Shown here: positions 17,074 through 25,980 of the stretch, one piece after another
Layout: each line of letters begins with the position of its first letter
Numbering within the stretch: position 1 is the stretch's first letter
Source of the DNA: CAVZOY01 sp963777095
GTDB taxonomy: Bacteria > Actinomycetota > Actinomycetes > Mycobacteriales > Geodermatophilaceae
NCBI GenBank assembly: GCA_963777095.1
Contig: CAVZOY010000004.1
Coordinates: 372,001-436,000, forward strand
Direction: 5' to 3'
Length of the DNA stretch: 64,000 nt
Notes under the pieces: model-generated
The model's input: the letters and a program-made list of their open reading frames with translations, nothing else
What the model was told of the DNA's origin: nothing
Databases searched by the model: none
Position numbers and translations under genes: made by a program

Positions 17074-18123
17074 TCAGCCCGGTCCCGACGGCACGAGCAC
17101 CAGAACGCGGGGGCGCGCCGCGTGCATGTAGCCGCGCGGGTTCGACACGACGGGGGCGTGCTCCTCCTGGCACTGCCCCGAGCCGTCCCACGCGCGCACG
17201 ACGACCTCCGCCGGGCCGGGAGGCAGCGTCGTCGCGGCCCGCCAGAGCCGCCACCTCCACGGCTGCGGTGCGCCGTCGACGTCGGCGGGAACCCAGCTGC
17301 GGCCGCTGTCCCAGGACACCTCCACGCGCTCGATCGGTCGGCCGCCCCCGCCGACGGCGTAGCCCTCGACGCGGACGCTCCCGCCCTCGACCGCGACGTT
17401 CGTCACCGCCGAGGTGAGCGGGAGATCGCTGAGCTGCACACCATCGATCGTGTAGTCCTCGCGCTGGTAGAAGCTCTCCGACGGCGCGTGCTGGGCACGG
17501 ACGGATCGCAGCCACTTGACGCTGCGTGCCCCGATGAAGCCCGGCACGACCACGCGCACCGGGTACCCGTGCTCAGGGGTCAGGGGCGCGCCGTTCATCT
17601 CGTAGGCGAGCAGCACCTCGGGCGCGAGCGCCTTGCTGATCGGTACGGAGGCGCCGAACTCGCAGCCACCGGACTCGACGCAGGCGTCGAGCCCGGCGAA
17701 GGCGACGTGCTCGGCGGTGGGGTCGAGCCCCGCGGCCCGGAGCACGTCGCCGAGGCGGGCACCGGTCCACGTCGCCGTTCCGATGGCGCCCGCCTTCCAG
17801 GGCAGTCCCACCGGCGGGGGCTGGATCTCGCTGCGCCGGTTGCCGGCGCAGGCGAGGGTGGCGTCGACCGACACCGGTTCGAACCGGTCGCGCAGGTCGT
17901 CGAGACGCAGGTCGACCGGCGCCCCCGTGCCGCCGTGCACGGTCAGCCGGTAACGCTGCGGGTCGACGGTCGGGATGTTCCCGTGGCTGCGGACGAAGAA
18001 GAGGTCTGCCGGCGTGACGGGCGAGTCCAGCAGCTCCTGTGGCGTCTCGGCGTTGAGCGGGTGCGCGCTGCGCACGATCAGCTTGGCGGCCGGTGCGGAC
18101 GGCGGATCGCACTGCAAGGTCAC
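17074..18123 (-). CDS. Sulfite oxidase-like molybdopterin enzyme
   Basis: The 349-residue protein has the sulfite oxidase molybdopterin domain, with the Mo-ligating Cys in DATLACAGNRRSE near residue 95 and the substrate-site residues of GARSVKWL. A C-terminal dimerisation (Mo-co_dimer, Ig-like) domain starts near residue 235. It has no heme b5 domain and no obvious signal peptide, so it looks like a cytosolic member of the SorA/YedY-like superfamily. The GTG at 18123 was chosen because AAAGGCGG lies four bases before it; an upstream ATG at 18180 is less likely. It converges with the xanthine dehydrogenase operon, giving two molybdenum enzymes side by side. Confidence 0.82.
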   Translation of the reverse strand: MTLQCDPPSAPAAKLIVRSAHPLNAETPQELLDSPVTPADLFFVRSHGNIPTVDPQRYRLTVHGGTGAPVDLRLDDLRDRFEPVSVDATLACAGNRRSEIQPPPVGLPWKAGAIGTATWTGARLGDVLRAAGLDPTAEHVAFAGLDACVESGGCEFGASVPISKALAPEVLLAYEMNGAPLTPEHGYPVRVVVPGFIGARSVKWLRSVRAQHAPSESFYQREDYTIDGVQLSDLPLTSAVTNVAVEGGSVRVEGYAVGGGGRPIERVEVSWDSGRSWVPADVDGAPQPWRWRLWRAATTLPPGPAEVVVRAWDGSGQCQEEHAPVVSNPRGYMHAARPRVLVLVPSGPG

Positions 18124-18358
18124 GATGCCGCCTTTCGCACGGAGCCCTGGGGAGCCCGGACTGCAAACGATTGCTATCACACCGGCTCCAACCCTGGGCA
18201 GCTTTTCCGCGCGTCCGCCACCCGCGGGGATGACCGGCCGGAGCGGTCGGGAGGGCGTCGGCTGCCCTTCCGCCAGGGAGGCCGGAGCGTCAGGATCGCT
18301 TGTCGGCTCCGCTGCCGCGTGGCCGTGCGACGTCGTCGCCCACTACGGAGGAGGCACG

Positions 18359-18775
18359 GTGGACTGGAAGCTGGAAGTGCTGACCGTCCCGGTCGCGGAC
18401 GTGGACCGGGCGCTGGAGTTCTACGCCGGCAAGCTGGGCTTCCGGCAGGACTCCGACTACCGCGCCGGGGAGCAGTTCCGGGTCGTCCAGGTGACGCCAC
18501 CCGGGTCGGCGTGCTCGGTGGTGTTCGGCAGCGGGCTGCCGACGGCCGAGCCGGGTTCGCTCAAGGGCAGCCAGTTCAGCGTCGCCGACGTCGAGCAGGC
18601 CGCCGCCGAGCTGACCGCCGCCGGCGTGGAGTACAGCGGCCCGGTGCACTTCGTCGAGGGCGTCATGACGCCGGGGCCCGATCCGGACCGGCAGGACTAC
18701 GCCTCGTTCCTCTTCTTCGACGATCCCGACGGCAACACCTGGGCGGTCCAGGAGGTCCGGACGCCGGCTCGCTGA
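18359..18775 (+). CDS. VOC superfamily (glyoxalase-like) protein
   Basis: A 138-residue single-domain vicinal-oxygen-chelate protein. The fold signature is VPVADVDRALEFYAGKLGF at the N-terminus and FFDDPDGNTWAVQE at the C-terminus. The paired beta-alpha-beta-beta-beta modules usually place two metal ligands each, but here the first strand starts KLEVLTVPV with Glu, not the usual His, so metal binding is uncertain. The GTG start has GGAGG seven bases before it. No function can be assigned beyond the fold. Confidence 0.8.
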   Translation: MDWKLEVLTVPVADVDRALEFYAGKLGFRQDSDYRAGEQFRVVQVTPPGSACSVVFGSGLPTAEPGSLKGSQFSVADVEQAAAELTAAGVEYSGPVHFVEGVMTPGPDPDRQDYASFLFFDDPDGNTWAVQEVRTPAR

Positions 18776-18846
18776 CGACCGCGTCGATCGCCGAACGGCT
18801 GCCCGACACGGAGTTCGGGCAGCCGTTCGGCAATCACACGGTCCGT

Positions 18847-19518
18847 TCAGGTGAGGGCGTCGCAGATGACCCGGTCGATGGCGGTGGGGTCGGAGTAGGC
18901 GTCGTGCACGCCGCCGCTCGAGGCGACCACCTCGAAGTCGGCGCCCGGCGCGAAGGTCACCCGTCCCGTGTCCTGCAGGACGAGCGAGCCGCCGCCGGGG
19001 GAATGCGCCAGGTAGATGGCCCCGACCTCGGTGAGCGTGCGGGAGGCCAGGTCGCCGGGCACGGCGTAGACGTAGTGCCGGTTGAAGTGCCCGGAGATCG
19101 TCAGGCTGGGGCCGTCGCCGGTCGGGGACAGCGAGAAGACGTCGCCGGGGTAGTCCAGGTGGACGACCGTCTTGGTGGCCAGCCCGTCGGCGGTGTGCCA
19201 GCGCGTCATCCGCTCGTGCCCCGTGCCGGTGACGTAGACCTCCTGGCCGTCGCAGTAGAGGCCGATGGGCTCGCTGTACGACGGGTCCGCGCTGCCCTGG
19301 CACGTGATGCCGGACCCTGCCTCCCAGCAGGACCACGGCGCGAAGTTCGGGTTCAGGGTCGGCACCATCAGTGCCGGGTCGACCTGGTGCGGGTTGGCTG
19401 CGCCGGCGGCGGTCGACGGCAGGAGGGCCGTCGCCGCCAGGACGCCGGCGGCGACGAGCACGCTCCGGCGGTTCCGGCACGTGCGGTGCGGGGGAGGGTG
19501 GCTGCGTTCACGGGACAT
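18847..19518 (-). CDS. Secreted beta-rich protein, family A
   Basis: The 223-residue product has a signal peptide: basic N-terminus, hydrophobic core LVAAGVLAATALLPSTAAG, then cleavage near residue 40. The mature part is rich in Thr, Gly and short strands, with Cys pairs suggesting disulfides. It is a paralogue of the secreted protein at 26163-26681: both have a Cys-led strand, GTG or GTF, a GHF motif, a PGD/PGT segment, R-T-V/L-T, and an acidic GRV ending. I recognise no named domain. It is transcribed divergently from the receiver gene at 19671, and the gap contains one of three copies of a shared palindrome. AGGAG directly abuts the ATG. Confidence 0.75.
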   Translation of the reverse strand: MSRERSHPPPHRTCRNRRSVLVAAGVLAATALLPSTAAGAANPHQVDPALMVPTLNPNFAPWSCWEAGSGITCQGSADPSYSEPIGLYCDGQEVYVTGTGHERMTRWHTADGLATKTVVHLDYPGDVFSLSPTGDGPSLTISGHFNRHYVYAVPGDLASRTLTEVGAIYLAHSPGGGSLVLQDTGRVTFAPGADFEVVASSGGVHDAYSDPTAIDRVICDALT

Positions 19519-19558
19519 CTCCTGGGGTGCCGATCTGACGACCTGCTCGATGGAGACG

Positions 19559-19564
19559 ACGCTA
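19559..19564 (-). promoter_or_regulatory. -10 box of the family A secreted-protein gene
   Basis: On the minus strand this reads TAGCGT within CCTAGCGTCG. The same ten bases recur upstream of the paralogue at 26163, at almost the same distance (57-58 bases) from the palindrome. Confidence 0.5.
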
Positions 19565-19622
19565 GGAACGCGCGGCACCGGCGGACGTCCGGGCGACCTC
19601 GGGTCTTGCGGACGCCGGTACT

Positions 19623-19634
19623 GCGGCTGGCCAC
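19623..19634. promoter_or_regulatory. Shared palindrome, copy 1
   Basis: GCGGCTGGCCAC is a near-perfect inverted repeat. It lies 36 bases before the receiver gene start and 104 bases before the divergent secreted-protein start. Two related sites are at 23506-23517 and 25981-25992. Read toward the secreted-protein genes, the sites fit GTGGYYRGCCRCAGKDSC. Confidence 0.55.
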
Positions 19635-19670
19635 GATGTCGGGGCGGGTCGGCTCTGCCAGCATCGGGGC

Positions 19671-20024
19671 GTGAGCCCCACGGTGCTGGTCGTCGACGAC
19701 CACGCGTGGTTCCGGATTGCCGTCTCTGCGCTCCTCGGCGCCGAGGGCTACACCGTCGTCGGCGAGGCCGCCGACGGCGACGAGGCGCTGGCCATGACCG
19801 GGGCTCTGAGCCCGGACGTGGTGCTGCTCGACGTCCAGCTGCCGGGGGTCGACGGCTTCGAGGTGGCCCGCAGGCTCGCGGCGCTGGCCGCGCCGCCGGT
19901 GGTGTTGCTGATCTCCAGCCGGACCGCGGCCGACTACGGCGACCAGGTGGCCCGGTCGCCGGCACGGGGCTTCCTCGACAAGAGCTCGCTGACCGGTGCG
20001 GCGCTCACGGCGCTGCTGCGGTGA
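19671..20024 (+). CDS. Receiver-only response regulator
   Basis: The 117-residue protein is a single CheY-like receiver domain. The acidic pair is VVDDHAWF, the phospho-acceptor Asp is in VVLLDVQLPGVDGFEV near residue 54, and the conserved Lys is in GFLDKSSL near residue 104. No DNA-binding domain follows; the stop codon overlaps the GTG of the kinase gene as GTGA. Most regulators paired with HisKA_3 kinases carry a NarL-type helix-turn-helix, so the lack of one is unusual. It may be a phosphate sink or connector between the two kinases and the NarL-type regulator at 25306. Confidence 0.85.
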   Translation: MSPTVLVVDDHAWFRIAVSALLGAEGYTVVGEAADGDEALAMTGALSPDVVLLDVQLPGVDGFEVARRLAALAAPPVVLLISSRTAADYGDQVARSPARGFLDKSSLTGAALTALLR

Positions 20025-21589
20025 ACCGTCTCGCGGCCGCCGGCTGCGCCGCGGCCATGGGAGCCGGTCTCGCGGTCGACCTGGCGGTGTTCGGGCCGGA
20101 CGACGTCGGGGGCTGGCTGCCGGACGTCGCGGTCGGCTGGGCCTTCCTCGGCGGTGCACTGGTCCTGTGCGTGCGTGCTCCTGGTGGGCGGATGGCGCTG
20201 CTGCTCGGGCTGACCGGGGCGGCCTGGTTCCTCGGCAGCCTCGTTCCGCCGCTCGCCTTCGTGCACCGCGGACCGCTCGTGCACCTGCTGTTCGGCTATC
20301 CGACCGGGCGGCTGTCCGGCGTGGGCAGGGTCGTGGTGCCTCTGGCGTACCTGGTCGCCCTGCCGTCGGGCATCTGGGGGAGCGAGCCGGCGACGATCGC
20401 CCTCACCGGAGCCCTGCTGATGGCCGTCGAGGTGCACCGCCGCGCTTCCGTCGGGCCGATCCGCCGGGCCAGGCGGCAGGCGGTGGCTGCCGTCGTCCTC
20501 GTCGGCGCGGTGGTGGCCGGCTCGGCCTGTGCTCGCCTGCTGTTCCCGCAAGGGGACGCCGACCGCCTCGGCCTTCTCGCCTACGCGGCCGCGCTGGTCG
20601 CCGTCGGGATCGCAGTCACTCGCGGCGTTCTCCGCGGCACCTGGCGGCGCGCTCCGGTCACCGATCTGGTGGTGCAGCTGGGCGATGATCGTGCGGAGGC
20701 GGTGCGTGATGCGCTGGCCCGGGCGCTCGGCGATCCGAGCCTCGAAGTGGGCTACCGCGACGGCGATGGCTTCGTCGACGCCATGGGCCGACCCGTTCGC
20801 CTGCCGGCCGCCGAGGCGCCGCGCGCCTCCACCGTGGTCGAGCAGGGCGGGGAGCCGGTCGCCGTCCTCGTGCACGACCCGTCCGTGCTGGCCGACGCCG
20901 CACTGCTGGACGCCGTCGCGGTCGCGGCTCGACTGGCCGTCCGCAACGACCGGCTCCGTGCCGACGTGGAGGCCCACGTGGCCGACCTCGAGGACTCGCG
21001 GCGGCGGCTGGTCGCCGCTGCGGACACCGAGCGGAGGGGGCTGGCGCGACGGCTGGACGACGGTGCCCAGCGGCGGCTGTCGGCGCTGCGCGGCGATCTG
21101 GTCGCTGCCGGGGACGGCACCACAGGGGACACCGCCGGGTCGATCGCCCGTGCGATGGCGCAGCTGGACCGGACCCGCAGGGATCTGCAGGATCTGGCGG
21201 CGGGACTGCATCCCGTTCCGGACGGGGACCTCGCCGCTGCGCTCACCGACCTGGCCGTGCAGACCCCGGTTCCCGTGCGGGTCACCGCGGTCGCGTCGCT
21301 GCTGCCGGCGGAGGTGGCCGCGGCTCTGTGGTTCGTCGCGGCGGAGGCGGTGTCCAACGCCGTCAAGCACGCGCAGGCCACCGCGATCGACATCGGTCTC
21401 ACCGTCGAACGGGGGACCGCCCGCCTGGTCGTCGCCGACGACGGCCGCGGGGGCGCCGATCCCGGCGGCTCCGGCCTGCGCGGGCTGAGGGACCGGGTCG
21501 ACGCTCTCGGCGGCACCATGCGGATCGCCGGCCCGGAGGGGAGGGGGACCACCGTTCTGGTCGTCCTGCCCACCGGGGCGGTCAGCTGA
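20021..21589 (+). CDS. HisKA_3-type sensor kinase lacking the phospho-acceptor His (HK1)
   Basis: The 522-residue membrane protein has about six N-terminal transmembrane helices (residues 1-205), a GAF-like linker, a HisKA_3 dimerisation helix near residues 335-400 and an HATPase domain near 440-520. The ATP site looks complete: N-box AAEAVSNAVKHAQ, G1 DDGRGGADPGG, G2 GLRGLRDRVDALGG. The dimerisation helix reads ARRLDDGAQRRL where the family has LHDGAQQRL, so residue 346, the expected phospho-acceptor His, is Asp (codon GAC at 21056). The protein should bind ATP but cannot phosphorylate itself. It overlaps the receiver gene by four bases. Its paralogue at 23555 shows the opposite defect. Confidence 0.88.
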   Translation: MNRLAAAGCAAAMGAGLAVDLAVFGPDDVGGWLPDVAVGWAFLGGALVLCVRAPGGRMALLLGLTGAAWFLGSLVPPLAFVHRGPLVHLLFGYPTGRLSGVGRVVVPLAYLVALPSGIWGSEPATIALTGALLMAVEVHRRASVGPIRRARRQAVAAVVLVGAVVAGSACARLLFPQGDADRLGLLAYAAALVAVGIAVTRGVLRGTWRRAPVTDLVVQLGDDRAEAVRDALARALGDPSLEVGYRDGDGFVDAMGRPVRLPAAEAPRASTVVEQGGEPVAVLVHDPSVLADAALLDAVAVAARLAVRNDRLRADVEAHVADLEDSRRRLVAAADTERRGLARRLDDGAQRRLSALRGDLVAAGDGTTGDTAGSIARAMAQLDRTRRDLQDLAAGLHPVPDGDLAAALTDLAVQTPVPVRVTAVASLLPAEVAAALWFVAAEAVSNAVKHAQATAIDIGLTVERGTARLVVADDGRGGADPGGSGLRGLRDRVDALGGTMRIAGPEGRGTTVLVVLPTGAVS

Positions 21590-23411
21590 TGCGCTGCCAC
21601 GGCGTGCCCCAGACGATCTCGCCGAACGCGCCCGCCGGCTGGATGTCGGTGAAGTGGATGCCGTTCTCGGTAGCGCTCCACCGGCCGCTGAACAGCAGTT
21701 CGCCGGCGGCCGAGCCGCACTGGATGCCCTCGTCTGCGCTGAAGGCGACGTGCGAACCGCGGATCTCGTAGGTCCCGCCGCAGTCGGACGGGTCGGCCGG
21801 GCTGTCTGTGTGATTGAGCCAGCGACCGCTCTCGATGGTCATCGTCATCAATCCGCTGTTGTGGTACGCGGTGCCTCCGTCGACGCCCGCGGTCAGCAGG
21901 TCGTCCTCGTCGACCTCCCACCGGTAGACGCCCTCGGGGAGCGCCTCAGCCTGGGGGATCTCGTCGATCTGTCGCCACGGCACGCTGTGCAGGACCTTCC
22001 GGAGCTTCTGGTCGACCGGATCGCCGGTGGCGCGGCTGTGCACGTCGGACCAGCTGATCTCGTCGCCGGTGCGCTCCGGCCTGGCCTCCCACAGACCGCC
22101 GCAGCGCGGCTCCTCCCGGAAGAGGATGACGCCGTCCGTGATCTCGTACCTGCCCTGGCAGCTCTTCTCGCCGTTCGCTGACCGCCAGTCCCAGCGGAAC
22201 GTGCCGCCGTCCAGGCGCACGGTCTGCACACCGAGCTCGGCCCGGGCCCTGGCTTCGGGAAGCCCGGCGTCCACGCCGTCCTCGTAGGTGACCTCGTACC
22301 GCCAGACCCCGTCGTACGCGGTGACGTCGAGAGACGGCGCCGCGGCGGCGACCGCCGCCTCGCAGCTGGCCACCGGATCCGGCGGGCCGGTCGCCTCGAC
22401 GATCTCGGTGATCCGGGTGAGGAAAGGGCCCGTCCTGGCATCCGCAGCGAGCCGGTCGCGCACCGGGCGGGTGGCGGCGGTCATCGCGGCCCGCTCTGCG
22501 TCGGTGGCGAAGACGATCTCCAGGCCCTGGTCGCACACCATCGCGAGGTCCTCGGCGTCTGAGTTCCGAGTCTCGAGGGTGTGCTCCAGGGTCGCCTCGG
22601 ACGCCTGGTTCAGCACGCTCCGCTGGTCGTCGGTCAGCCCGGCCAGCACCGCCGAGTTGGCGACCAGCACGTCGGCCTTCGCGTACGGGGTGACGTTCGC
22701 GGTCATCACGCCACGGCGACGGAGTGTCGGCAGGTAAGCCGCGCTCGTCTCGGCACCGCCGAGGTCCCCGCTGTCGAACAGCGCCGCTTCGTCGTCCGTG
22801 CTCAGGTCCAGCGGCTTTGCCCCGAGGGCCTCGATGACCTCCCAGGAGAGCTCAGAACGAGGAGTTCGGATGCCGAGGCCCGCGTAATCGCCCAGCTCGC
22901 GCAACGGTCCTGCGTATCCGGCCGGGTGGCGCAACCCCTCGGGGAACAGGCCGAGACCGGTCACCCCCAGCTCCTCCAGCCCGGCGAGCATCTCGTCGGC
23001 CACCGGGTCGCTCACCACGGCGTCCAGTGCCGCGTCGCTCGTGATCACGAACGGCGCCTGCAGGGCCTGCAGGGTGGTGACGCCGAGCACGTCCCACGCC
23101 CGCGCCGGGATGAGTCCGAGCTCGGATCCTCCGTCGATCACCTGCTGGGCGGTCACCTGGTCCCAGGAGCGGTCGCCGCGGCCGACGTCCCACGCGACCT
23201 CGATACGGATGCGGCCGTCCGAGAGTGACTCCACCTGCTCGGCGAAGTACTCGATCTGGTGGCTCCCCGGGCTCCCGGGTGAATCGGGTGATGCCAGCTC
23301 CAGGGTGAGCACGCCGCCCGAGCCGCCACCCTTGTCCACGCCGCCCTCGGTGCAGCCGGCAACCACGGTGGCGACGAGCAGGAAGATCGGGAAGGCGTTG
23401 TGGAGTCTCAT
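21582..23411 (-). CDS. Lipoprotein: TRAP solute-binding (DctP-like) domain fused to two lipocalin-like repeats
   Basis: The 609-residue protein starts with a lipoprotein signal ending in the lipobox VVAGC (Cys 20). Residues about 35-330 match DctP-type solute-binding domains (SDGRIRIEV, GVTGLGLFPEGLRHPAGY, Asn- and Thr-lined cleft). Residues about 368-485 and 494-609 are two copies of a small beta-barrel-like module. Each has a W-R/E-V start, a G-T/R-W strand, a CxGxYEI strand, a second Cys, and a closing segment ending VPWRQI or TPWQRI. No DctQ/DctM permease genes are nearby, so it probably senses and does not transport. It converges with HK1 (8-base overlap) and diverges from HK2. Confidence 0.8.
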   Translation of the reverse strand: MRLHNAFPIFLLVATVVAGCTEGGVDKGGGSGGVLTLELASPDSPGSPGSHQIEYFAEQVESLSDGRIRIEVAWDVGRGDRSWDQVTAQQVIDGGSELGLIPARAWDVLGVTTLQALQAPFVITSDAALDAVVSDPVADEMLAGLEELGVTGLGLFPEGLRHPAGYAGPLRELGDYAGLGIRTPRSELSWEVIEALGAKPLDLSTDDEAALFDSGDLGGAETSAAYLPTLRRRGVMTANVTPYAKADVLVANSAVLAGLTDDQRSVLNQASEATLEHTLETRNSDAEDLAMVCDQGLEIVFATDAERAAMTAATRPVRDRLAADARTGPFLTRITEIVEATGPPDPVASCEAAVAAAAPSLDVTAYDGVWRYEVTYEDGVDAGLPEARARAELGVQTVRLDGGTFRWDWRSANGEKSCQGRYEITDGVILFREEPRCGGLWEARPERTGDEISWSDVHSRATGDPVDQKLRKVLHSVPWRQIDEIPQAEALPEGVYRWEVDEDDLLTAGVDGGTAYHNSGLMTMTIESGRWLNHTDSPADPSDCGGTYEIRGSHVAFSADEGIQCGSAAGELLFSGRWSATENGIHFTDIQPAGAFGEIVWGTPWQRIS

Positions 23412-23503
23412 GGCCTGTCCTGTCCTAGGAGTCGGTGCGTCGAGACTCGCCGTCCAGAGGTCGCCGGCCATCGGGGTTCACCCGCAGCGCCGGACAGGTG
23501 GAC

Positions 23504-23519
23504 CTGTGGCTGACCACAG
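23504..23519. promoter_or_regulatory. Shared palindrome, copy 2
   Basis: CTGTGGCTGACCACAG is a perfect six-base inverted repeat with a four-base spacer. It lies in the divergent gap between the DctP-fusion lipoprotein gene and HK2, ending 35 bases before the HK2 ATG. The core (23506-23517) matches the sites at 19623 and 25981. Confidence 0.6.
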
Positions 23520-23554
23520 TGGTTCCTGCCCGGGTCGGTGCCACACTGCCGAGC

Positions 23555-25318
23555 ATGGCAGCGGTGGCGGCGGTCGCGGGCGGATCCGCACCCGCCCTCC
23601 GCCTGAGCAGGATCGTGCTTCTCGGCCTCGCTGTCTCCTGTGCCGTGCTGGCGGTCACCGGGCTGCCGCCGAGCGGATCGCTGGTCACCACGTACGCCGC
23701 CGCGTCGACCACTGCCCGCGCGGCGGGCCTGCTCGCCGGCATCTCGCTGCTGGCTTCCGGAACGGTCGCGGCGTGGTGGGGGCCGTCCCCGCGCACCGGC
23801 GTCCTCGTGGTGGCTGCCGGCCTGCTCTGGTTCGCTCCCGACTGGGCCGGCTGGGAAGGCGGGCCGCCGCTCGTGCGCGGGTTCGCCGCCCTGCTCGCCC
23901 CGCTCCTGCCGGTCGTGCTGCTGGGGCTGGTGGCCACTGCTTCCGGTGGACGCCGGCGGTGGACGGTCGTCGCTGCCTGCCTCATGGGCGGCCTGAGTCT
24001 CGGATTCGTCTCCGTGGACGATCCGTTCCTGGATCCGGTCTGCTGGCCGACCTGCTCGGACAGCGCACTGCTCGTCTCCAGCCGGCCCGTGCTCGCGGAC
24101 CTGCTCGGCGGGGCCCTGGCCGTCGGCTGGGCCGGGGTCGCCGCGGCAGCCCTGGCCGCTGCGCTGCGATGGCTGACGGGAGCATCGTCGGTGGCCCGTC
24201 GATGGGACGGCGCCCTGCTGGGAGCCGTGGCTGTGGCCGGTGCCGTCGAGACGGTATACGGCCTGGCGACGCTGATCGGTACGGAGACGGCTGACGACGC
24301 GTGGTTCCGCGGCCTGTACCTCGCGCGGGCCGCCGCGTGGTTGCTCCTGGCATCGACGGTGGCCTGGCGGACGCACCGGCAGCTCGCCCGAGGGCGAGCG
24401 CTGGCGCGGTTGGCGTCCGACCTGCAGACCTCGTCCGTTCTCGGGTCGCTGGCCGGCAGGCTGCGTGCGCTGAGCGGGGATCCGGAGCTGGACGTGCGGT
24501 ACCCGGTGGGCGCCGACGGCAGGCTGGTGACTGCGGACGGCCGCACGGTCGCGACCGGTCGCCCGCCCGGCCGGACGGCGACACCACTGCGGCGGGGTGA
24601 CCGCACCGTCGCCGTCCTCGTGCACGACCCGGTCGTCCTCCCGGTCGACGCCCTCGACGCCGTGCTCGGACCGGCCGCGCGGCTGGCGCTCGAGAACGAG
24701 CGGCTGGCGGCCGAACAGCTGGCGCGGACTGCGCGACCTGCAGGAGTCCCAGCGCCGGATCGTGGTCGCCGGCGACGACGCGCGGCGTCGGCTGGAGCGC
24801 GATCTGCACGACGGAGCCCAGCAGAGCCTGCTGGCGCTGTCCTACCTGCTGCAGGTGGCCCGCGGGTCGGCCGAGCGCGCGGGGGACGGCGGCGCGGTCG
24901 GACAGCTCGACGGCAGTCTGCGAGCAGGTGAGCGGGCTCCTGGACGACCTCCGAGGGCTCGCCCGCGGCATCCACCCCGCCGTCCTGTCGCAGTCCGGGC
25001 TGGCGGCTGCCGTGCGCTCGCTGGCCGATGAGTCCCCGGTTCCGATGGAGCTCGGCACGATGACCGCCGAGCGGTACGACCCGAGTGTGGAGCTCGCCGC
25101 CTACGTCGTGGTGCGGGACGCATCAGGCGGTGTGGACCCGTCCGGAGTGCCCGTGCTCACCGTCGGCGCACGCCGCGAAGCAGATGTGCTCGTCGTCGAG
25201 GTGGACGGGGCGGGGCCCGACCTGCCGACCGCGACCGCCGACCGGGTCGGCGCGCTGGGCGGGCGGCTGGTCAGCACGCGCGGCCGGCGTGCGGGTGGAG
25301 CTGCCGTGCGGGTCGTGA
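23555..25318 (+). CDS. HisKA_3-type sensor kinase with degenerate ATPase domain (HK2, three frameshifts)
   Basis: This is a paralogue of HK1 with about eight N-terminal transmembrane helices, the same linker (RTVAVLVHDPVVLPVDALDA) and a normal dimerisation helix RDLHDGAQQSL carrying the phospho-acceptor His (codon at 24807). Single extra bases near 24729, 24921 and 25284 break the frame; removing them gives about 586 residues ending GVRVELPCGS. Even after correction, the HATPase N-box (expected EALTNAVKHA) reads RDASGGVDPSG and the G2 box has lost its glycines, although the flanking strands are well kept. It probably cannot bind ATP well. It overlaps the next regulator gene by 13 bases. Confidence 0.75.
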
Positions 25319-25951
25319 TCGCGGACGACACGATGCTCACCCGACAGGGCATCGCCACGGTCCTGGGCTCCGCCGGGATCGAGGTCGTGGCCGCGGTGGG
25401 CGATCCCGAGTCGCTGGTCCGCGAGGTGGCCGCCACCCGGCCGGACGCCGCGGTGGTCGACATCCGGATGCCGCCGACGCACACCGACGAGGGCATCCGG
25501 GCCATTCCGCGTCTGCGCGCGGTCGATCCCTCGCTGGGCGTGCTGCTGCTGTCCGCGCTACGTCGAGCCCGACTACGCCGTCCGCCTCCTGGAGGACCAC
25601 CCCGGCGGGATCGGCTACCTGCTCAAGGACCGCGTCTTCGACGGTGTGCTGCTGGTCGATGCGCTGAACCGGCTGGTCGAAGGCGAGACGGTCATCGATC
25701 CCACGATCGTGTCCCGGGTGTTCGCACGCCGCCGCCGGGTCGATCCACTGGCCGACCTGACCGCGCGGGAGCGCGAGGTGCTCGGTCTGCTGACCGAGGG
25801 CCTCTCCAACTCCGCGCTGGCCGCCCGGCTCTCCGTGACCGAGCGGACCGTGGAGGCGCACATCACCGCGATCTTCGCCAAGCTCGGCCTGGCCGACGAG
25901 GCGGGCGTCCACCGACGCGTGCTGGCCGTCCTCACGTACCTGCGGGCCTGA
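25306..25951 (+). CDS. NarL/FixJ-type response regulator (frameshifted)
   Basis: About 214 residues after correcting one extra base near 25558. The receiver domain has VVIADDTMLTRQG, the phospho-acceptor Asp in AAVVDIRMPPTHTDEG near residue 53, and the Lys in IGYLLKDRV. The C-terminal LuxR-type helix-turn-helix is DLTAREREVLGLLTEGLSNS, then VTERTVEAHI. It is the only DNA-binding regulator in the locus and so the likely user of the three palindromes. The GTG start lies inside the 3' end of HK2, so the two are coupled. Confidence 0.85.
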
Positions 25952-25980
25952 TCGGCCGGGTACCTCACACGCGGCGGATC

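Noticed and set aside
23555..25951. HK2 and the NarL-type regulator as one hybrid protein, since one open frame joins the HK2 end to the receiver.
   Set aside because: The fusion frame arises only through an extra base near 25284. Without it HK2 ends at a normal kinase C-terminus and stop at 25318, and the regulator has its own GTG at 25306.
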